Part shown: in pieces, positions 31,892 to 40,492 of the stretch
Layout of the letters: each line of letters opens with the position of its first letter
Numbering within the stretch: the stretch's first letter is position 1
Source: Candidatus Rifleibacteriota bacterium
Lineage (GTDB): Bacteria; Riflebacteria; Ozemobacteria; Ozemobacterales; Ozemobacteraceae
Length of the DNA: 42,564 nucleotides
Direction: 5' to 3'
NCBI GenBank assembly: GCA_029565415.1
Contig: JAKQOH010000226.1
Span: forward strand, 1 to 42,564
Translations under genes and position numbers: made by a program
The notes under the pieces: model-generated
The model's database searches: none
Told to the model about the DNA's origin: nothing
Seen by the model: the letters and a program-made list of their open reading frames with translations, nothing else

Positions 31892-34696
31892 ATGACGCAA
31901 CGCATCATCTCCCCGAACTCGATGAACCATGCCGACGCTGCCCCGATCGCGGGCGGCAAGGGAGCGAACCTGCTGCGGCTGGTCGAAGCGGGCGCCGAGG
32001 TGCCTCCCTTCGTCATCGTCTCGAGCCGCTGCTTCGATGCGTTCGTCGCGGGATTCCGTGCCGAGTTCGACGCCGCGGTCCGGCAGCTGGACGGCTCCTC
32101 GCCGATCCGGGTCGCCGAAACGTCGAAAATCGTCCGGGACTGCATCTGCGCCCATCCGCTCCCCCCGGATATCGCCGATGAAATATATTCATCACTCCGG
32201 AACCAGGTCGGCACCGACGGGTTCGTCGCCGTGCGTTCCAGCGCGCTGGGCGAGGATTCGAAGGAGTTCTCCTACGCGGGAATGCTGGACACCTACCTGT
32301 TCTGCCGCACCGAAAGCGAAATCGCGCTTGCCGTCGTGAACTGCTGGGCCTCGATGTACTCCGACCGGGCGGTCTCCTACCGGTTCATGCGCGGCATCGC
32401 CCAGCACGGCATCTCGATGGCCGTCGTCGTCCAGGAGATGATCGACGGGGTCGCATCGGGCGTCACCTTCACCGTGAATCCCCAGACGAAATACGGGGAC
32501 GAGATCCTCGTCAACGCAGTCTGGGGCCTGGGCGAGGGCCTCGTGTCGGGCAGCATCGATGCCGACCGGTTCGTGGTGATCAAGCGGGACGAGTATCCGA
32601 TCGACATCGCCGAGATCGCGCACAAAGAGGACCGGGTCGTGTTCGACCGGGAGCAGGGATACGGCACGATCGAGGAAAAGGTGCCGGTGGCCGAGGCGGA
32701 CAAGCCCAGTCTCACCGAGGCCCAGGTGCGCGCCGTCGCCGCCGTCTGCCATCGGATCGAACGGCAGTATGATGGGGTGCCGCAGGACATCGAGTGGGCG
32801 GTCGGCCGCGACGGGCGGGTCAAAATTCTCCAGGCCCGGCCGATCACGACCATCGACAAGCCCTGGCCGTCGGAGCGGCCGTACGTGACCCTGTGGGACA
32901 ACTCGAACATCGTCGAGAGCTACTCCGGCGTCACCACCCCGCTCACCTTCTCGTTCGCGCTGAACGCGTATCATAACGTCTATGTCCAGTTCTGCCAGGT
33001 GCTTGGCGTCCCCGAGGAGATCATCAAGAAATACGATTTCAATTTCGGGAACATGCTCGGTCTGCTCAACGGGCGCATCTACTACAATCTGAAGAACTGG
33101 TACCGCCTCGTTTCGGTGCTGCCCGGCTACTCGTTCAATGCCCGGTTCATGGAAGGCATGATGGGGGTCAAGGCGACCTTCGATTTCTCGACCGAGACCC
33201 ACGAGGAACAGCAGAAGGCGGGCTTCTTCCGGCGGTGGCTGATCGAACTGCCCCGCATGGGCTGGGTCGGGGTGAATCTTGCCTGGAAGTTCTGGAGTAT
33301 CGACGCCGAAGTCAAAAAGTTCATGGATATATATACAAAAATGTATAATAAATACAAGGACTGCGACTTCGACGAACTGCCGGCACACCGGCTCGTCGGC
33401 ATCTACAACGAGCTTGTCACGACGGTGCTCGGCAACTGGAAGGCGCCGATCATCAACGATTTCATGGCGATGATCTTCTACGGCGTCCTCAAATCCCTGA
33501 TCGCATCCTGGATTCCGGGGGCCGATCACGCGCTGCAGAACGATCTCGTGGCGGGGCAGGGGAACGTCGAGAGCACGCTTCCCATGCGCGCCATGCAGAA
33601 AATGGCCCGGTTCATCAAGGCCCATGCACCCCTCGCGGGCCTGTTCCAGACCCTCGATGCCCCCGCCCTGCACCGGCGGTTCATTCCGGGGCCGGCGGCG
33701 GATGCCCCGGTCGAGGAACGGGAGCTGGCGCAGCAGATACGGGCGTATCTTGACGAGTTCGGCTACCGCACCATGAACGAGCTCAAGCTCGAGGAGCCCT
33801 CGCTGAACGAGAAGCCGGAGTTCCTCTTCAGCATGCTGAAGAATTATGCCGCAGGTCCCCTGCCGCCCGAGGAGGACACGGGCCGCCAGGAGGCGAAGAA
33901 GCGCGAGGAGGCAGAGAAGCGCGTCGAGGAGGCTTTGAAGGACCAGACCCTGTGGGGCTTCATTCCGAAGCTTCCGATCATGAAGTTCGTCACCGAGTAT
34001 GCCAAGAAGGCCGTCGCCGTGCGCGAATACCAGCGGTTCGCCCGCACGAAGATGTACGGCGTGGCCCGCCGGATCTACATCGGCATCGGCCGGCGCCTCG
34101 CCGAGCGTGGTGTGCTCGACCATCACGAGGACGTGTTCTACCTGCACAAGGACGAGATCATGTCGTATGTCGTCGGCACTGCCGTCAGCCAGAAGCTGCG
34201 CGAGCTGGCCGCCGTGCGCAAGGCTGAATTCGCCGCGTATCGAGCGATGGAAGAGCTGCCCGACCGCATCGAGACAAAGGGGATCGTCTACACCAACGAT
34301 CTGACCCGCAGCGTCCTCAAGGTGCAGCAGAGCGATGACCCGAACATGCTCCAGGGGATCGGCGGCTGTTCCGGTGTCGTGCGGAAGCGGGTGAAAGTGA
34401 TCCTGAACCCGAGCGACGACATGAACCTCAACGGGGAGATCCTCGTCGCCGCCCGCACCGATCCGGGCTGGGTGCCCCTGTTCGCGACGGCGGCCGGGCT
34501 GCTGATCGAGCGGGGAAGCATGCTGTCCCACTCCGTCATCGTCGCCCGCGAACTCGGTCTGCCGGCGATCGTCGGTATCACCGGCATCACGAAGCGTGTG
34601 AAGACGGGCGATCTGGTCGAGATGGACGGGACGACCGGCATCGTGCGCATCATCGAGCGCGCCGATGCGGGTGAAGCGGCCGGGGGCGCTGCCTGA
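31892..34696 (+). CDS. PEP-synthase-like / rifampin-phosphotransferase-like dikinase
   Basis: The 934-residue protein has an N-terminal ATP-grasp PPDK/PEP-synthase domain (about 1-325), with GGKGANLLRLVEAGAEVPPF, AVRSSALGEDS, NAVWGLGEGLVSG and LQARPIT. A long helical middle domain (about 335-840) follows, then a C-terminal phosphohistidine domain with SMLSHSVIVARELGLPAIVG, whose His 880 is the phosphoryl carrier. This layout (ATP domain, large substrate domain, His domain) and size resemble rifampin phosphotransferase (about 870 aa) more than PEP synthase, because no PEP-binding TIM barrel is visible at the end. It is 12 bp after tspO and overlaps the MMPL start by one base. Confidence 0.83.
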   Translation: MTQRIISPNSMNHADAAPIAGGKGANLLRLVEAGAEVPPFVIVSSRCFDAFVAGFRAEFDAAVRQLDGSSPIRVAETSKIVRDCICAHPLPPDIADEIYSSLRNQVGTDGFVAVRSSALGEDSKEFSYAGMLDTYLFCRTESEIALAVVNCWASMYSDRAVSYRFMRGIAQHGISMAVVVQEMIDGVASGVTFTVNPQTKYGDEILVNAVWGLGEGLVSGSIDADRFVVIKRDEYPIDIAEIAHKEDRVVFDREQGYGTIEEKVPVAEADKPSLTEAQVRAVAAVCHRIERQYDGVPQDIEWAVGRDGRVKILQARPITTIDKPWPSERPYVTLWDNSNIVESYSGVTTPLTFSFALNAYHNVYVQFCQVLGVPEEIIKKYDFNFGNMLGLLNGRIYYNLKNWYRLVSVLPGYSFNARFMEGMMGVKATFDFSTETHEEQQKAGFFRRWLIELPRMGWVGVNLAWKFWSIDAEVKKFMDIYTKMYNKYKDCDFDELPAHRLVGIYNELVTTVLGNWKAPIINDFMAMIFYGVLKSLIASWIPGADHALQNDLVAGQGNVESTLPMRAMQKMARFIKAHAPLAGLFQTLDAPALHRRFIPGPAADAPVEERELAQQIRAYLDEFGYRTMNELKLEEPSLNEKPEFLFSMLKNYAAGPLPPEEDTGRQEAKKREEAEKRVEEALKDQTLWGFIPKLPIMKFVTEYAKKAVAVREYQRFARTKMYGVARRIYIGIGRRLAERGVLDHHEDVFYLHKDEIMSYVVGTAVSQKLRELAAVRKAEFAAYRAMEELPDRIETKGIVYTNDLTRSVLKVQQSDDPNMLQGIGGCSGVVRKRVKVILNPSDDMNLNGEILVAARTDPGWVPLFATAAGLLIERGSMLSHSVIVARELGLPAIVGITGITKRVKTGDLVEMDGTTGIVRIIERADAGEAAGGAA

Positions 34697-37020
34697 TGAG
34701 CGACGAAAGCCAGCACAAGCCGTCGCCGTTCTTCGCCGCCTGCGCGCGCCTGCTGGTGCGGCACCGGACGGTGCTGTTCATCCTGTCGATCCTCGTCGTG
34801 CTCGCGGGGCTTCCGTTCGCAACGCAGATCCGGATCGACAACAGCCTCGAGATGTGGTTCCTCGAGGACGACCCGACCCTGACCGGCTATCGCGAGTTCA
34901 AGAAGCAGTACGGCAATGACGAGATCATCCTCGCCCTCGTCGATTGCGGCGGGCCGGGAGGGGTGTTCGAGCCGGACAAATTGCAGTCGTTATGGAAGGC
35001 TTCGAAGGCGATCGAGGCCGATGAGGCCCATGTCAAGCGGGTCCTGAGCGTCGGCGTCGCTCCCTATATCGGCCTGCAGGGCAGTGACACGCTGATCGTC
35101 GAGGATCTGATCACCGGGGATGTCAAAGGAGCATCGGATGCGGCGGAGATACGGGAGCGGTTCCTCAGCGACCCGTTGAAGAAGAAGCTGCTGACCGATA
35201 TGGCGCAGCGGTTTGCCGTGTTGCTGATCGAGCCGATCGCGACGCCCGAAATGGACGTGATGCGGCCGCGGATCATCGCCTCGGTGCGGGAGAAGCTGTC
35301 CGGCATGACCTACCGCCTTGCCGGCATGGGCGTGATGTATGACGAGCTGAACCGGCTCAGCATTCGTGACGGCATCGTCTTCTCCCTGATCTCGAACGTC
35401 GTGATCGCGCTCGTCATCTTCCTGTTGTACCGCTCGAAACCGTTCCTGGGCATCGTCGTGACCGTCATGATCCTGGGCGGCGGCTGGTTCGTCGGCTTCT
35501 ACGGGCTGTTCCGGCAGAATTTCAACATGGTCACCATCGTGCTGCCGACCCTGATGATGATCCTGTCGATCTCGGATGTCGCGTATGTATATAATAATTA
35601 TTGCTATAATTTGAAGCGCGTCGCCGAGGATCGAGAGAAGGGGCTCGAGGAGGTGTTCGTCGAATGTCTCTCCCCCTGCCTTTTCACCTCGATCACCAAC
35701 GCCCTGGGCTTCTGGTCGATCATGACGAGCCCGATGGCGGTGCTGAAGGGATTCGGCTTCTTTGCCGGCACCGCCTGCCTGGCCGAATACGTGCTCTCGA
35801 TGATCGCCGCTGCATTCGTGCTCGGGAAACTCCAGCCCGGCCCCGAAATGGAGCTCCGGAGGCCGTTCTCCGGGGTCATCGATTCGTGGGTGCGGCTGAT
35901 GCCGAAGCATTACCGGCTCGTGATGGGCCTGCTTGTCCTGGCGACCGTGTTCGGCTTCGTGGGGATCTCCCGCCTGCAGGTGGATACCTATTCGATGGGC
36001 TTCCTGCATCCGTCGAATCCCGTCCGGGTCGACAGCGATGCGGTCGAACGGGATTACGGCAATTATCTGCCGCTCGAAGTGCGGCTGATGACGGGCAAAC
36101 CCGACGGGATCAAGGAGCCGGAGTTCCTCCGCCGGCTGCAGCGTGCGCACGATGAGCTCGAGGCGGTTCCCGAAGTTCAGCGTGCCGCCTCGATTCTCGA
36201 CGTCCTGTGCAAGCTCAACCAGGTGATGAGCGACGGGGCGACGGCCTCATACCGCGTTCCGGACTCGTTCAACGCCGTGAGCCAGCTGCTGATGCTGTAT
36301 GAGTCGGATCCCGACAACGACCTCGAGCACATGACCGACATGCCGAACTACAGCGAGGCCCGCCTCACCGTCAGGCTGCCGATGGTGAGTGCGGCACGAT
36401 TGCGGGATTTCGAGGGGAAGAGCGAAGAACTGCTCCGGAACATCTTCGAAGGCTCGGGCGTCACGATCCGGTTCGGCGGGTACGTTCCCCTGTATGCCCG
36501 TATCATCAACTATATCACGAGCAGCCAGGTCACGAGCTTCGGCACGGCGCTGTTCTTCATCTTTCTCGGCATGGCGCTGCTCTTGAAACGGCTCGATGCG
36601 ATCTGGCTCGGGATCATTCCCAACGTGTTCCCGGTCATCATGACGATGGGGATGATGGGCTGGCTGGGTATCCGGCTGGATATCGCGACCGTCACGATCG
36701 CTTCGATCGCGCTCGGCATCGCCGTTGACGACACGATCCACGAGCTGTTCCTGTTTTATGAGCCGTCTCGACGCCATCTCGACCCGGTCGAATCGATCAG
36801 CGACTCGCTGATCGAGGCCGGCCCGGCCGTCATCTCGACCTCCATCATCTATGCCTTGGGCTTTTCGGCCCTGATCTTCGCGAGCATCAAATCGGTCATC
36901 CTGTTCGGCGGCCTGCTGGCCCTGACGATCGTGTTCGGTATGTTATGCGAGATCACGATCATGCCCGCCCTGATCTGCATGTTCCGCACCCACCTCGACC
37001 GTGCCCGCCAGAAGGAGTAG
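34696..37020 (+). CDS. MMPL/RND-superfamily exporter
   Basis: The 774-residue protein has two symmetric halves, each with one N-terminal helix, a periplasmic domain and five more helices, twelve in all. The first half has MMILSISDVAYVYNNY and the second MTMGMMGWLGIRLDIATVTI and LGIAVDDTIHELFLFY, the RND TM4/TM10 motifs with proton-relay Asp residues. Such proteins move lipids, hopanoids or other hydrophobic molecules, often acting without a fused adaptor. It overlaps the dikinase stop by one base (TGATG), so it is strictly coupled and likely exports or positions the product of the operon. A GxxExxY element lies 10 bp after its stop codon. Confidence 0.88.
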   Translation: MSDESQHKPSPFFAACARLLVRHRTVLFILSILVVLAGLPFATQIRIDNSLEMWFLEDDPTLTGYREFKKQYGNDEIILALVDCGGPGGVFEPDKLQSLWKASKAIEADEAHVKRVLSVGVAPYIGLQGSDTLIVEDLITGDVKGASDAAEIRERFLSDPLKKKLLTDMAQRFAVLLIEPIATPEMDVMRPRIIASVREKLSGMTYRLAGMGVMYDELNRLSIRDGIVFSLISNVVIALVIFLLYRSKPFLGIVVTVMILGGGWFVGFYGLFRQNFNMVTIVLPTLMMILSISDVAYVYNNYCYNLKRVAEDREKGLEEVFVECLSPCLFTSITNALGFWSIMTSPMAVLKGFGFFAGTACLAEYVLSMIAAAFVLGKLQPGPEMELRRPFSGVIDSWVRLMPKHYRLVMGLLVLATVFGFVGISRLQVDTYSMGFLHPSNPVRVDSDAVERDYGNYLPLEVRLMTGKPDGIKEPEFLRRLQRAHDELEAVPEVQRAASILDVLCKLNQVMSDGATASYRVPDSFNAVSQLLMLYESDPDNDLEHMTDMPNYSEARLTVRLPMVSAARLRDFEGKSEELLRNIFEGSGVTIRFGGYVPLYARIINYITSSQVTSFGTALFFIFLGMALLLKRLDAIWLGIIPNVFPVIMTMGMMGWLGIRLDIATVTIASIALGIAVDDTIHELFLFYEPSRRHLDPVESISDSLIEAGPAVISTSIIYALGFSALIFASIKSVILFGGLLALTIVFGMLCEITIMPALICMFRTHLDRARQKE

Positions 37021-37030
37021 AACGGGAGAA

Positions 37031-37506
37031 ATCCGCAGATGACGCAGATGGCACAGATGACCCCTGACGGTTCAACGATGGAACGGAAGGCCGGTGGAAG
37101 ATCAGAAAGAGAAGATCCACAGACCTTTGTCATCATCGGCGCCGCCATGGAAGTCCACCGTATCCTTGGAAACGGGTTCCTTGAATCCGTTTATCACGAA
37201 GCCCTGGCGGCGGAATGTGCGTTGCGGAGCATTCCCTTCAAGCGGGAGGTGGAGTTCCCGATCCAGTTCAAGAACATTCAACTGTCATCGAAGTATCGGG
37301 TTGATTTTCTCTGTTATGATGAAATCATCGTCGAATTGAAGGCACTGGGGGATCTGACAAATCGTGAACGTTCCCAGACGATCAACTATCTCAAGGCATC
37401 GGGATTGAACAAGGCCGTTCTCCTGAATTTTGGAGCGCCACGCCTCCAATATGAGCGATTCGTGTTTCATCTCCACTCATCTGCGTAATCTGTGTCATCT
37501 GTGGAT
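37031..37506. mobile_element. GxxExxY-gene element bounded by 30-bp inverted repeats
   Basis: The left end (37031-37060, starting ATCCGCAGATGACGCAGATG) and the right end (37477-37506, reverse complement starting ATCCACAGATGACACAGATT) match as inverted repeats at 25 of 30 positions by hand comparison. Between them is a single gene for a GxxExxY protein. Related ends occur at 7425-7556 and 16032-16061 in this window. No target-site duplication is evident. Whether the element moves on its own or with outside help is unknown. Confidence 0.6.
37078..37488 (+). CDS. GxxExxY protein (PD-(D/E)XK-nuclease-like)
   Basis: The protein has 136 residues from ATG 37078. An earlier in-frame ATG at 37039 lies inside the left inverted repeat and would only translate repeat sequence. 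The family motif is in GNGFLESVYHEAL (G-x2-E-x2-Y), followed by a conserved core YRVDFLCYDEIIVELKALG, resembling the D-x(n)-E-x-K active site of PD-(D/E)XK nucleases. The stop codon falls within the right inverted repeat. The family's function is not established; multicopy occurrence and repeat-flanking in many genomes suggest a selfish or mobility-related role. Confidence 0.85.
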   Translation: MERKAGGRSEREDPQTFVIIGAAMEVHRILGNGFLESVYHEALAAECALRSIPFKREVEFPIQFKNIQLSSKYRVDFLCYDEIIVELKALGDLTNRERSQTINYLKASGLNKAVLLNFGAPRLQYERFVFHLHSSA

Positions 37507-37535
37507 GCTCTTCATTTTCGAAAGGACGGGAAACG

Positions 37536-38639
37536 ATGGGAAGCAAACCGGCGGTTGTATATAGTAATGTATGGGAAGATCCCGAGCTGAACCGGCAGGC
37601 GTTGCAGGTGAAGCCGGGCCAGTCTGTCCTGTCGATCACCTCGGGAGGCTGCAACTCGCTGTGCCTGCTGCTCGAGGATCCCTCGCGGGTCGTCTCGATC
37701 GATCTGAACCCGGCGCAGCTCGCGATGCTCGAACTGAAACGCGCGGCGATCATCGAGCTCGACTACGAGGACTTCCTCGAGGTGATCGGGGTGCCCTTTT
37801 ACGGCAAGCCTCCCCGCCTGACTGGGCCGCAGCGGCTCGAGTTGTACCGGAAAATCCGGGGCCATCTTTCCTCTTCGGCCGCGGAGTTCTGGGACGAAAA
37901 CCCCCGGATCATCGAGAAAGGCGCCTTCTGGTGCGGCAAGGTCGAGGCCTTTTTCGATCTGTACCGGAAGATCCTGAGCTGGCTCTACGACTTCTCGGAT
38001 CTCGAAGCCCTGTTCCGCTGTCCCGATCTCGAGGCGCAGAAAAAGCTGTATCAGGGCATGAAGCGCCGGAAGTGGCGGTTCCTGAACAGCCTGCTGCTGA
38101 ACAAGTTCGTGCTCAGCCTCGTCAAGGGCGCCCACTCGTTCGCGATGGTCGAGGATCCCGACCTCGCCGGGAACCTGAGCCGCAAGATCGACAAGGGCAT
38201 GACCGATTTTTACAATCCTGACAACTATTTCATGGCCCTGATGCTGCTGGGCGGCCACTGGTCACGCCAGGCGATGTCGCCGTATCTGCTCGAGGCGAAC
38301 TGGCCGAAGATGAAGGCGAACATCGGCCGGCTCGAGATCTACCAGGGCACCTGCGGAGACGTGCTGAAGAAATACGGCCCCGCGAGCTTCGATGCCCTCC
38401 AGATGTCGAACATCTTCGAGTGGATGGAACACGACTTCTTCAACGGGGTCATACGGGAGATGCTCGAGATGAGTCGGCCCGGCGCCCGCCTGTGCTGGCG
38501 GTACACGCTTGCGCGGCCCCGGCAGCTCGACGCCGCGAACGCCGAGCGGCTGATTCCCGAGCCCGAACTGGCCCAGCGCCTCTTCCAGATCGACCGCTCC
38601 TTCATCTACGAAAGCTTCCACGTCTTCAGGCTGAAATGA
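37536..38639 (+). CDS. BtaA-like SAM:diacylglycerol 3-amino-3-carboxypropyltransferase (DUF3419)
   Basis: The 367-residue protein has YSNVWEDPELNRQAL, a SAM-binding region VLSITSGGCNSLCLLLEDPS and VSIDLNPAQLAMLELKRAAI, and a C-terminal block QGTCGDVLKKYGPASFDALQMSNIFEWM, all typical of DUF3419/BtaA. BtaA attaches the homoserine moiety of SAM to diacylglycerol, the first step to the betaine lipid DGTS. The N-methyltransferase partner BtaB is not in this window. AAAGGA lies before ATG 37536. It follows the GxxExxY element and converges with the HD-GYP gene. Confidence 0.83.
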   Translation: MGSKPAVVYSNVWEDPELNRQALQVKPGQSVLSITSGGCNSLCLLLEDPSRVVSIDLNPAQLAMLELKRAAIIELDYEDFLEVIGVPFYGKPPRLTGPQRLELYRKIRGHLSSSAAEFWDENPRIIEKGAFWCGKVEAFFDLYRKILSWLYDFSDLEALFRCPDLEAQKKLYQGMKRRKWRFLNSLLLNKFVLSLVKGAHSFAMVEDPDLAGNLSRKIDKGMTDFYNPDNYFMALMLLGGHWSRQAMSPYLLEANWPKMKANIGRLEIYQGTCGDVLKKYGPASFDALQMSNIFEWMEHDFFNGVIREMLEMSRPGARLCWRYTLARPRQLDAANAERLIPEPELAQRLFQIDRSFIYESFHVFRLK

Positions 38640-38691
38640 TCGTGATCGCTTCCAGCCCCGACGATGCCTGAGCCGATTCAACGATATGTAG

Positions 38692-38711
38692 GGGCGCATC
38701 GCGATGCGCCC
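38692..38711. terminator. Perfect 20-bp palindrome between convergent genes
   Basis: GGGCGCATCGCGATGCGCCC is fully self-complementary and sits in the 108-bp gap between the BtaA-like (plus) and HD-GYP (minus) genes, preceded by ATATGTAGG. It may serve as a bidirectional terminator. Similar GTAGGGGCGCAT... palindromes occur as dispersed repeats in other bacterial genomes (general knowledge). Confidence 0.5.
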
Positions 38712-38747
38712 GCGTGACGCTTCGAGAATCGGGCGCCGCCGGGCCGA

Positions 38748-39953
38748 TCAATCGTCGGTATGCGGGCCGACGATGTACAGGTTCTTTTCGAACAACAGGT
38801 CGATCTCTTTGGTGTTGATCACATCGAGTCCCTGAGCGTCTTTCAGCAGCCGGACGATCGGCCGGAGGATCGCACCCGGGTTGGACCGGGCCACGGCCGC
38901 GATCACACCGGTGTTGAGCCGGACGAGGCTGCCCGGGGGGTAAACCGACATCCGGCGGAGGAACACCGCGAGAATAGCCGGGTCGAACTGGTTCTCGGTG
39001 TTGCTGAGCAGGATCTTCGTGGAAAGATACGGGGACATGGCGGGCCTAAACGGCCGCGAGGTGGTGAGCGCGTCGTAGACGTCGGCGATCGCGACGATCC
39101 GGGCCATGACCGAGATTTCGTTCCCCTTCAACCCGGCGGGATACCCACCGCCCTGGAATTTCTCGTGGTGCTGCAAGACGATCAGCTTTGACCACTCCCC
39201 GATCTCCCGGGAGGAGCGGAGCATCTCGTAGCCGACGCGCGGATGCTGCCGGATCAGGTCGAACTCCTTGGGGGTCAGCGGGCCGATCTTGTTGAGAATC
39301 TCCTTGGCGACCTTCAGTTTTCCGATGTCGTGAAGGAGGGCGCCGACCCCCAGGGAGTGCAGATCGTTCCGGGACAGGCCCATGGCCTGGCCGATCATCA
39401 GCGACAGCGTGGCGACGTTGACGTTGTGGGCGTAGGTGTAATCGTCATAGGCCCGCACGGCCAGTAGGTTCAGCACCGCGTCGGGGGTGCGGGCGATTTC
39501 GGCGATGAGCTGGGCTGCGACTTCCCGTGTTTCGCGGGTCGGAATGGCTTTCTCGGATTCCACCGCGGAAATCAGGGTCGATACCGCCCGAATGGCGAGA
39601 AGCTGCGTGGGTTTCGAGACCATCGCGTTCTGGAGGGGGATCGAGGATTTCACCTCGGGAAACTTGTCGGTCATGATGCCGAAATAGCCGGCTGTTCCAA
39701 GGATGTTGGTGGGATCCGAGATGTCCAGGAGCTGGAAATCCTTCACCACATACTCCTCACCCGACTCGGAGCAGAGAAACAGATCCTTTCGGATCATCAG
39801 GTTCTCGAAGGAGTCGCCGCAGTGCAGGTCTTTCATGATGAACCTGCACTCGGCCGCGTTAGGATGGTGGATCCAGACGAACTCCCGGCAACTGCCGATA
39901 TGGCTGAACCCGGAAAAAATCTGGGGGTAGGAAACCACGGTCTCGTTGCTCAT
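38748..39953 (-). CDS. HD-GYP domain phosphodiesterase (c-di-GMP-type)
   Basis: The 401-residue protein has an N-terminal region of unassigned fold (1-150), a HD-GYP domain (about 150-310) and a C-terminal tail. The key motifs are LLHDIGKL (His 208, Asp 209), HHEKFQGGGYP (His 262-263, GYP 270-272) and ADVYDALTT (Asp 291). These residues bind the metal centre that hydrolyses cyclic di-GMP. The intact GYP triplet supports activity. No membrane segment or receiver domain is seen; the N-terminal domain is presumably the sensor. GAGGATGG precedes ATG 39953. Confidence 0.88.
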   Translation of the reverse strand: MSNETVVSYPQIFSGFSHIGSCREFVWIHHPNAAECRFIMKDLHCGDSFENLMIRKDLFLCSESGEEYVVKDFQLLDISDPTNILGTAGYFGIMTDKFPEVKSSIPLQNAMVSKPTQLLAIRAVSTLISAVESEKAIPTRETREVAAQLIAEIARTPDAVLNLLAVRAYDDYTYAHNVNVATLSLMIGQAMGLSRNDLHSLGVGALLHDIGKLKVAKEILNKIGPLTPKEFDLIRQHPRVGYEMLRSSREIGEWSKLIVLQHHEKFQGGGYPAGLKGNEISVMARIVAIADVYDALTTSRPFRPAMSPYLSTKILLSNTENQFDPAILAVFLRRMSVYPPGSLVRLNTGVIAAVARSNPGAILRPIVRLLKDAQGLDVINTKEIDLLFEKNLYIVGPHTDD

Positions 39954-39990
39954 TCAACCATCCTCAGGCAGGGTGCGCCATCCACGGACG

Positions 39991-40020
39991 AGGATAGTAT
40001 GCCGTGTCCGGGTGCGTCAA
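39991..40020 (-). promoter_or_regulatory. Possible sigma-70-like promoter of the HD-GYP gene
   Basis: On the minus strand, TTGACG (40015-40020) is followed by TATCCT at 18-nt spacing (39991-39996) or by TACTAT at 15-nt spacing (39994-39999). The -35 is strong and the -10 ambiguous. Confidence 0.4.
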
Positions 40021-40054
40021 TCGCGATCCCGGGTGAAAAATAAAAAAGCATAAA

Positions 40055-40492
40055 CTATTGAGAGAGATCGATGTCCGTGATGCCGTGCGCAGCAGCCCAA
40101 TCGCGGGCCTCCGCCTCGGCGGCAAAGGTGCGGATGATCTCGAACTCGCGCCAGACACGCTCGCCGTCGATGAGGAGTTCGATCACCCGGCGCTGGACCA
40201 TGCCCGGGTCAGGCGGGTCGATGTCGAGGAGGCAGATGCGGGGGCCGCCCATGGCGCGGCATTGTTCGCACGCCTGAGGGCCGCGCTTGCAATGACTCAT
40301 CGGAATGAGGCGGATGATCTTGCCCGGCATGACGGCACCTCCTTGAGCTGGGGCCGAGGCGATCGGGGGAAGCTGTCCGGCACTGGTTGCGGAGGCATCG
40401 GGGGCGGCCCAGGCGAGGTGCCCGGCCGCGAGAAACAGCAGCGCGACGGAACCCCGGGCCGGCCGGCGGATTCCCGGACGGTCAGAACTCAT
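40055..40492 (-). CDS. Small exported Cys-containing protein of unknown function
   Basis: The 145-residue protein has a signal peptide (GSVALLFLAAGHLAWAAPDA). A short Ser/Ala/Pro linker is followed by a cysteine cluster HCKRGPQACEQCRAMGGPRIC with four Cys, and then by a beta-alpha region (MVQRRVIELLIDGERVWREF, then AEARDWAAAHGITDIDLS). The Cys spacing suggests metal binding or disulfides. It starts 11 nt inside the transporter gene upstream, so the two are translationally coupled. No good ribosome binding site is visible. No family is recognised. Confidence 0.65.
   Translation of the reverse strand: MSSDRPGIRRPARGSVALLFLAAGHLAWAAPDASATSAGQLPPIASAPAQGGAVMPGKIIRLIPMSHCKRGPQACEQCRAMGGPRICLLDIDPPDPGMVQRRVIELLIDGERVWREFEIIRTFAAEAEARDWAAAHGITDIDLSQ

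Noticed and set aside
32192..34531. Long minus-strand frame opposite the dikinase gene.
   Set aside because: Composition is antisense-like (His/Asp/Val/Leu) and the plus-strand gene has complete family motifs.
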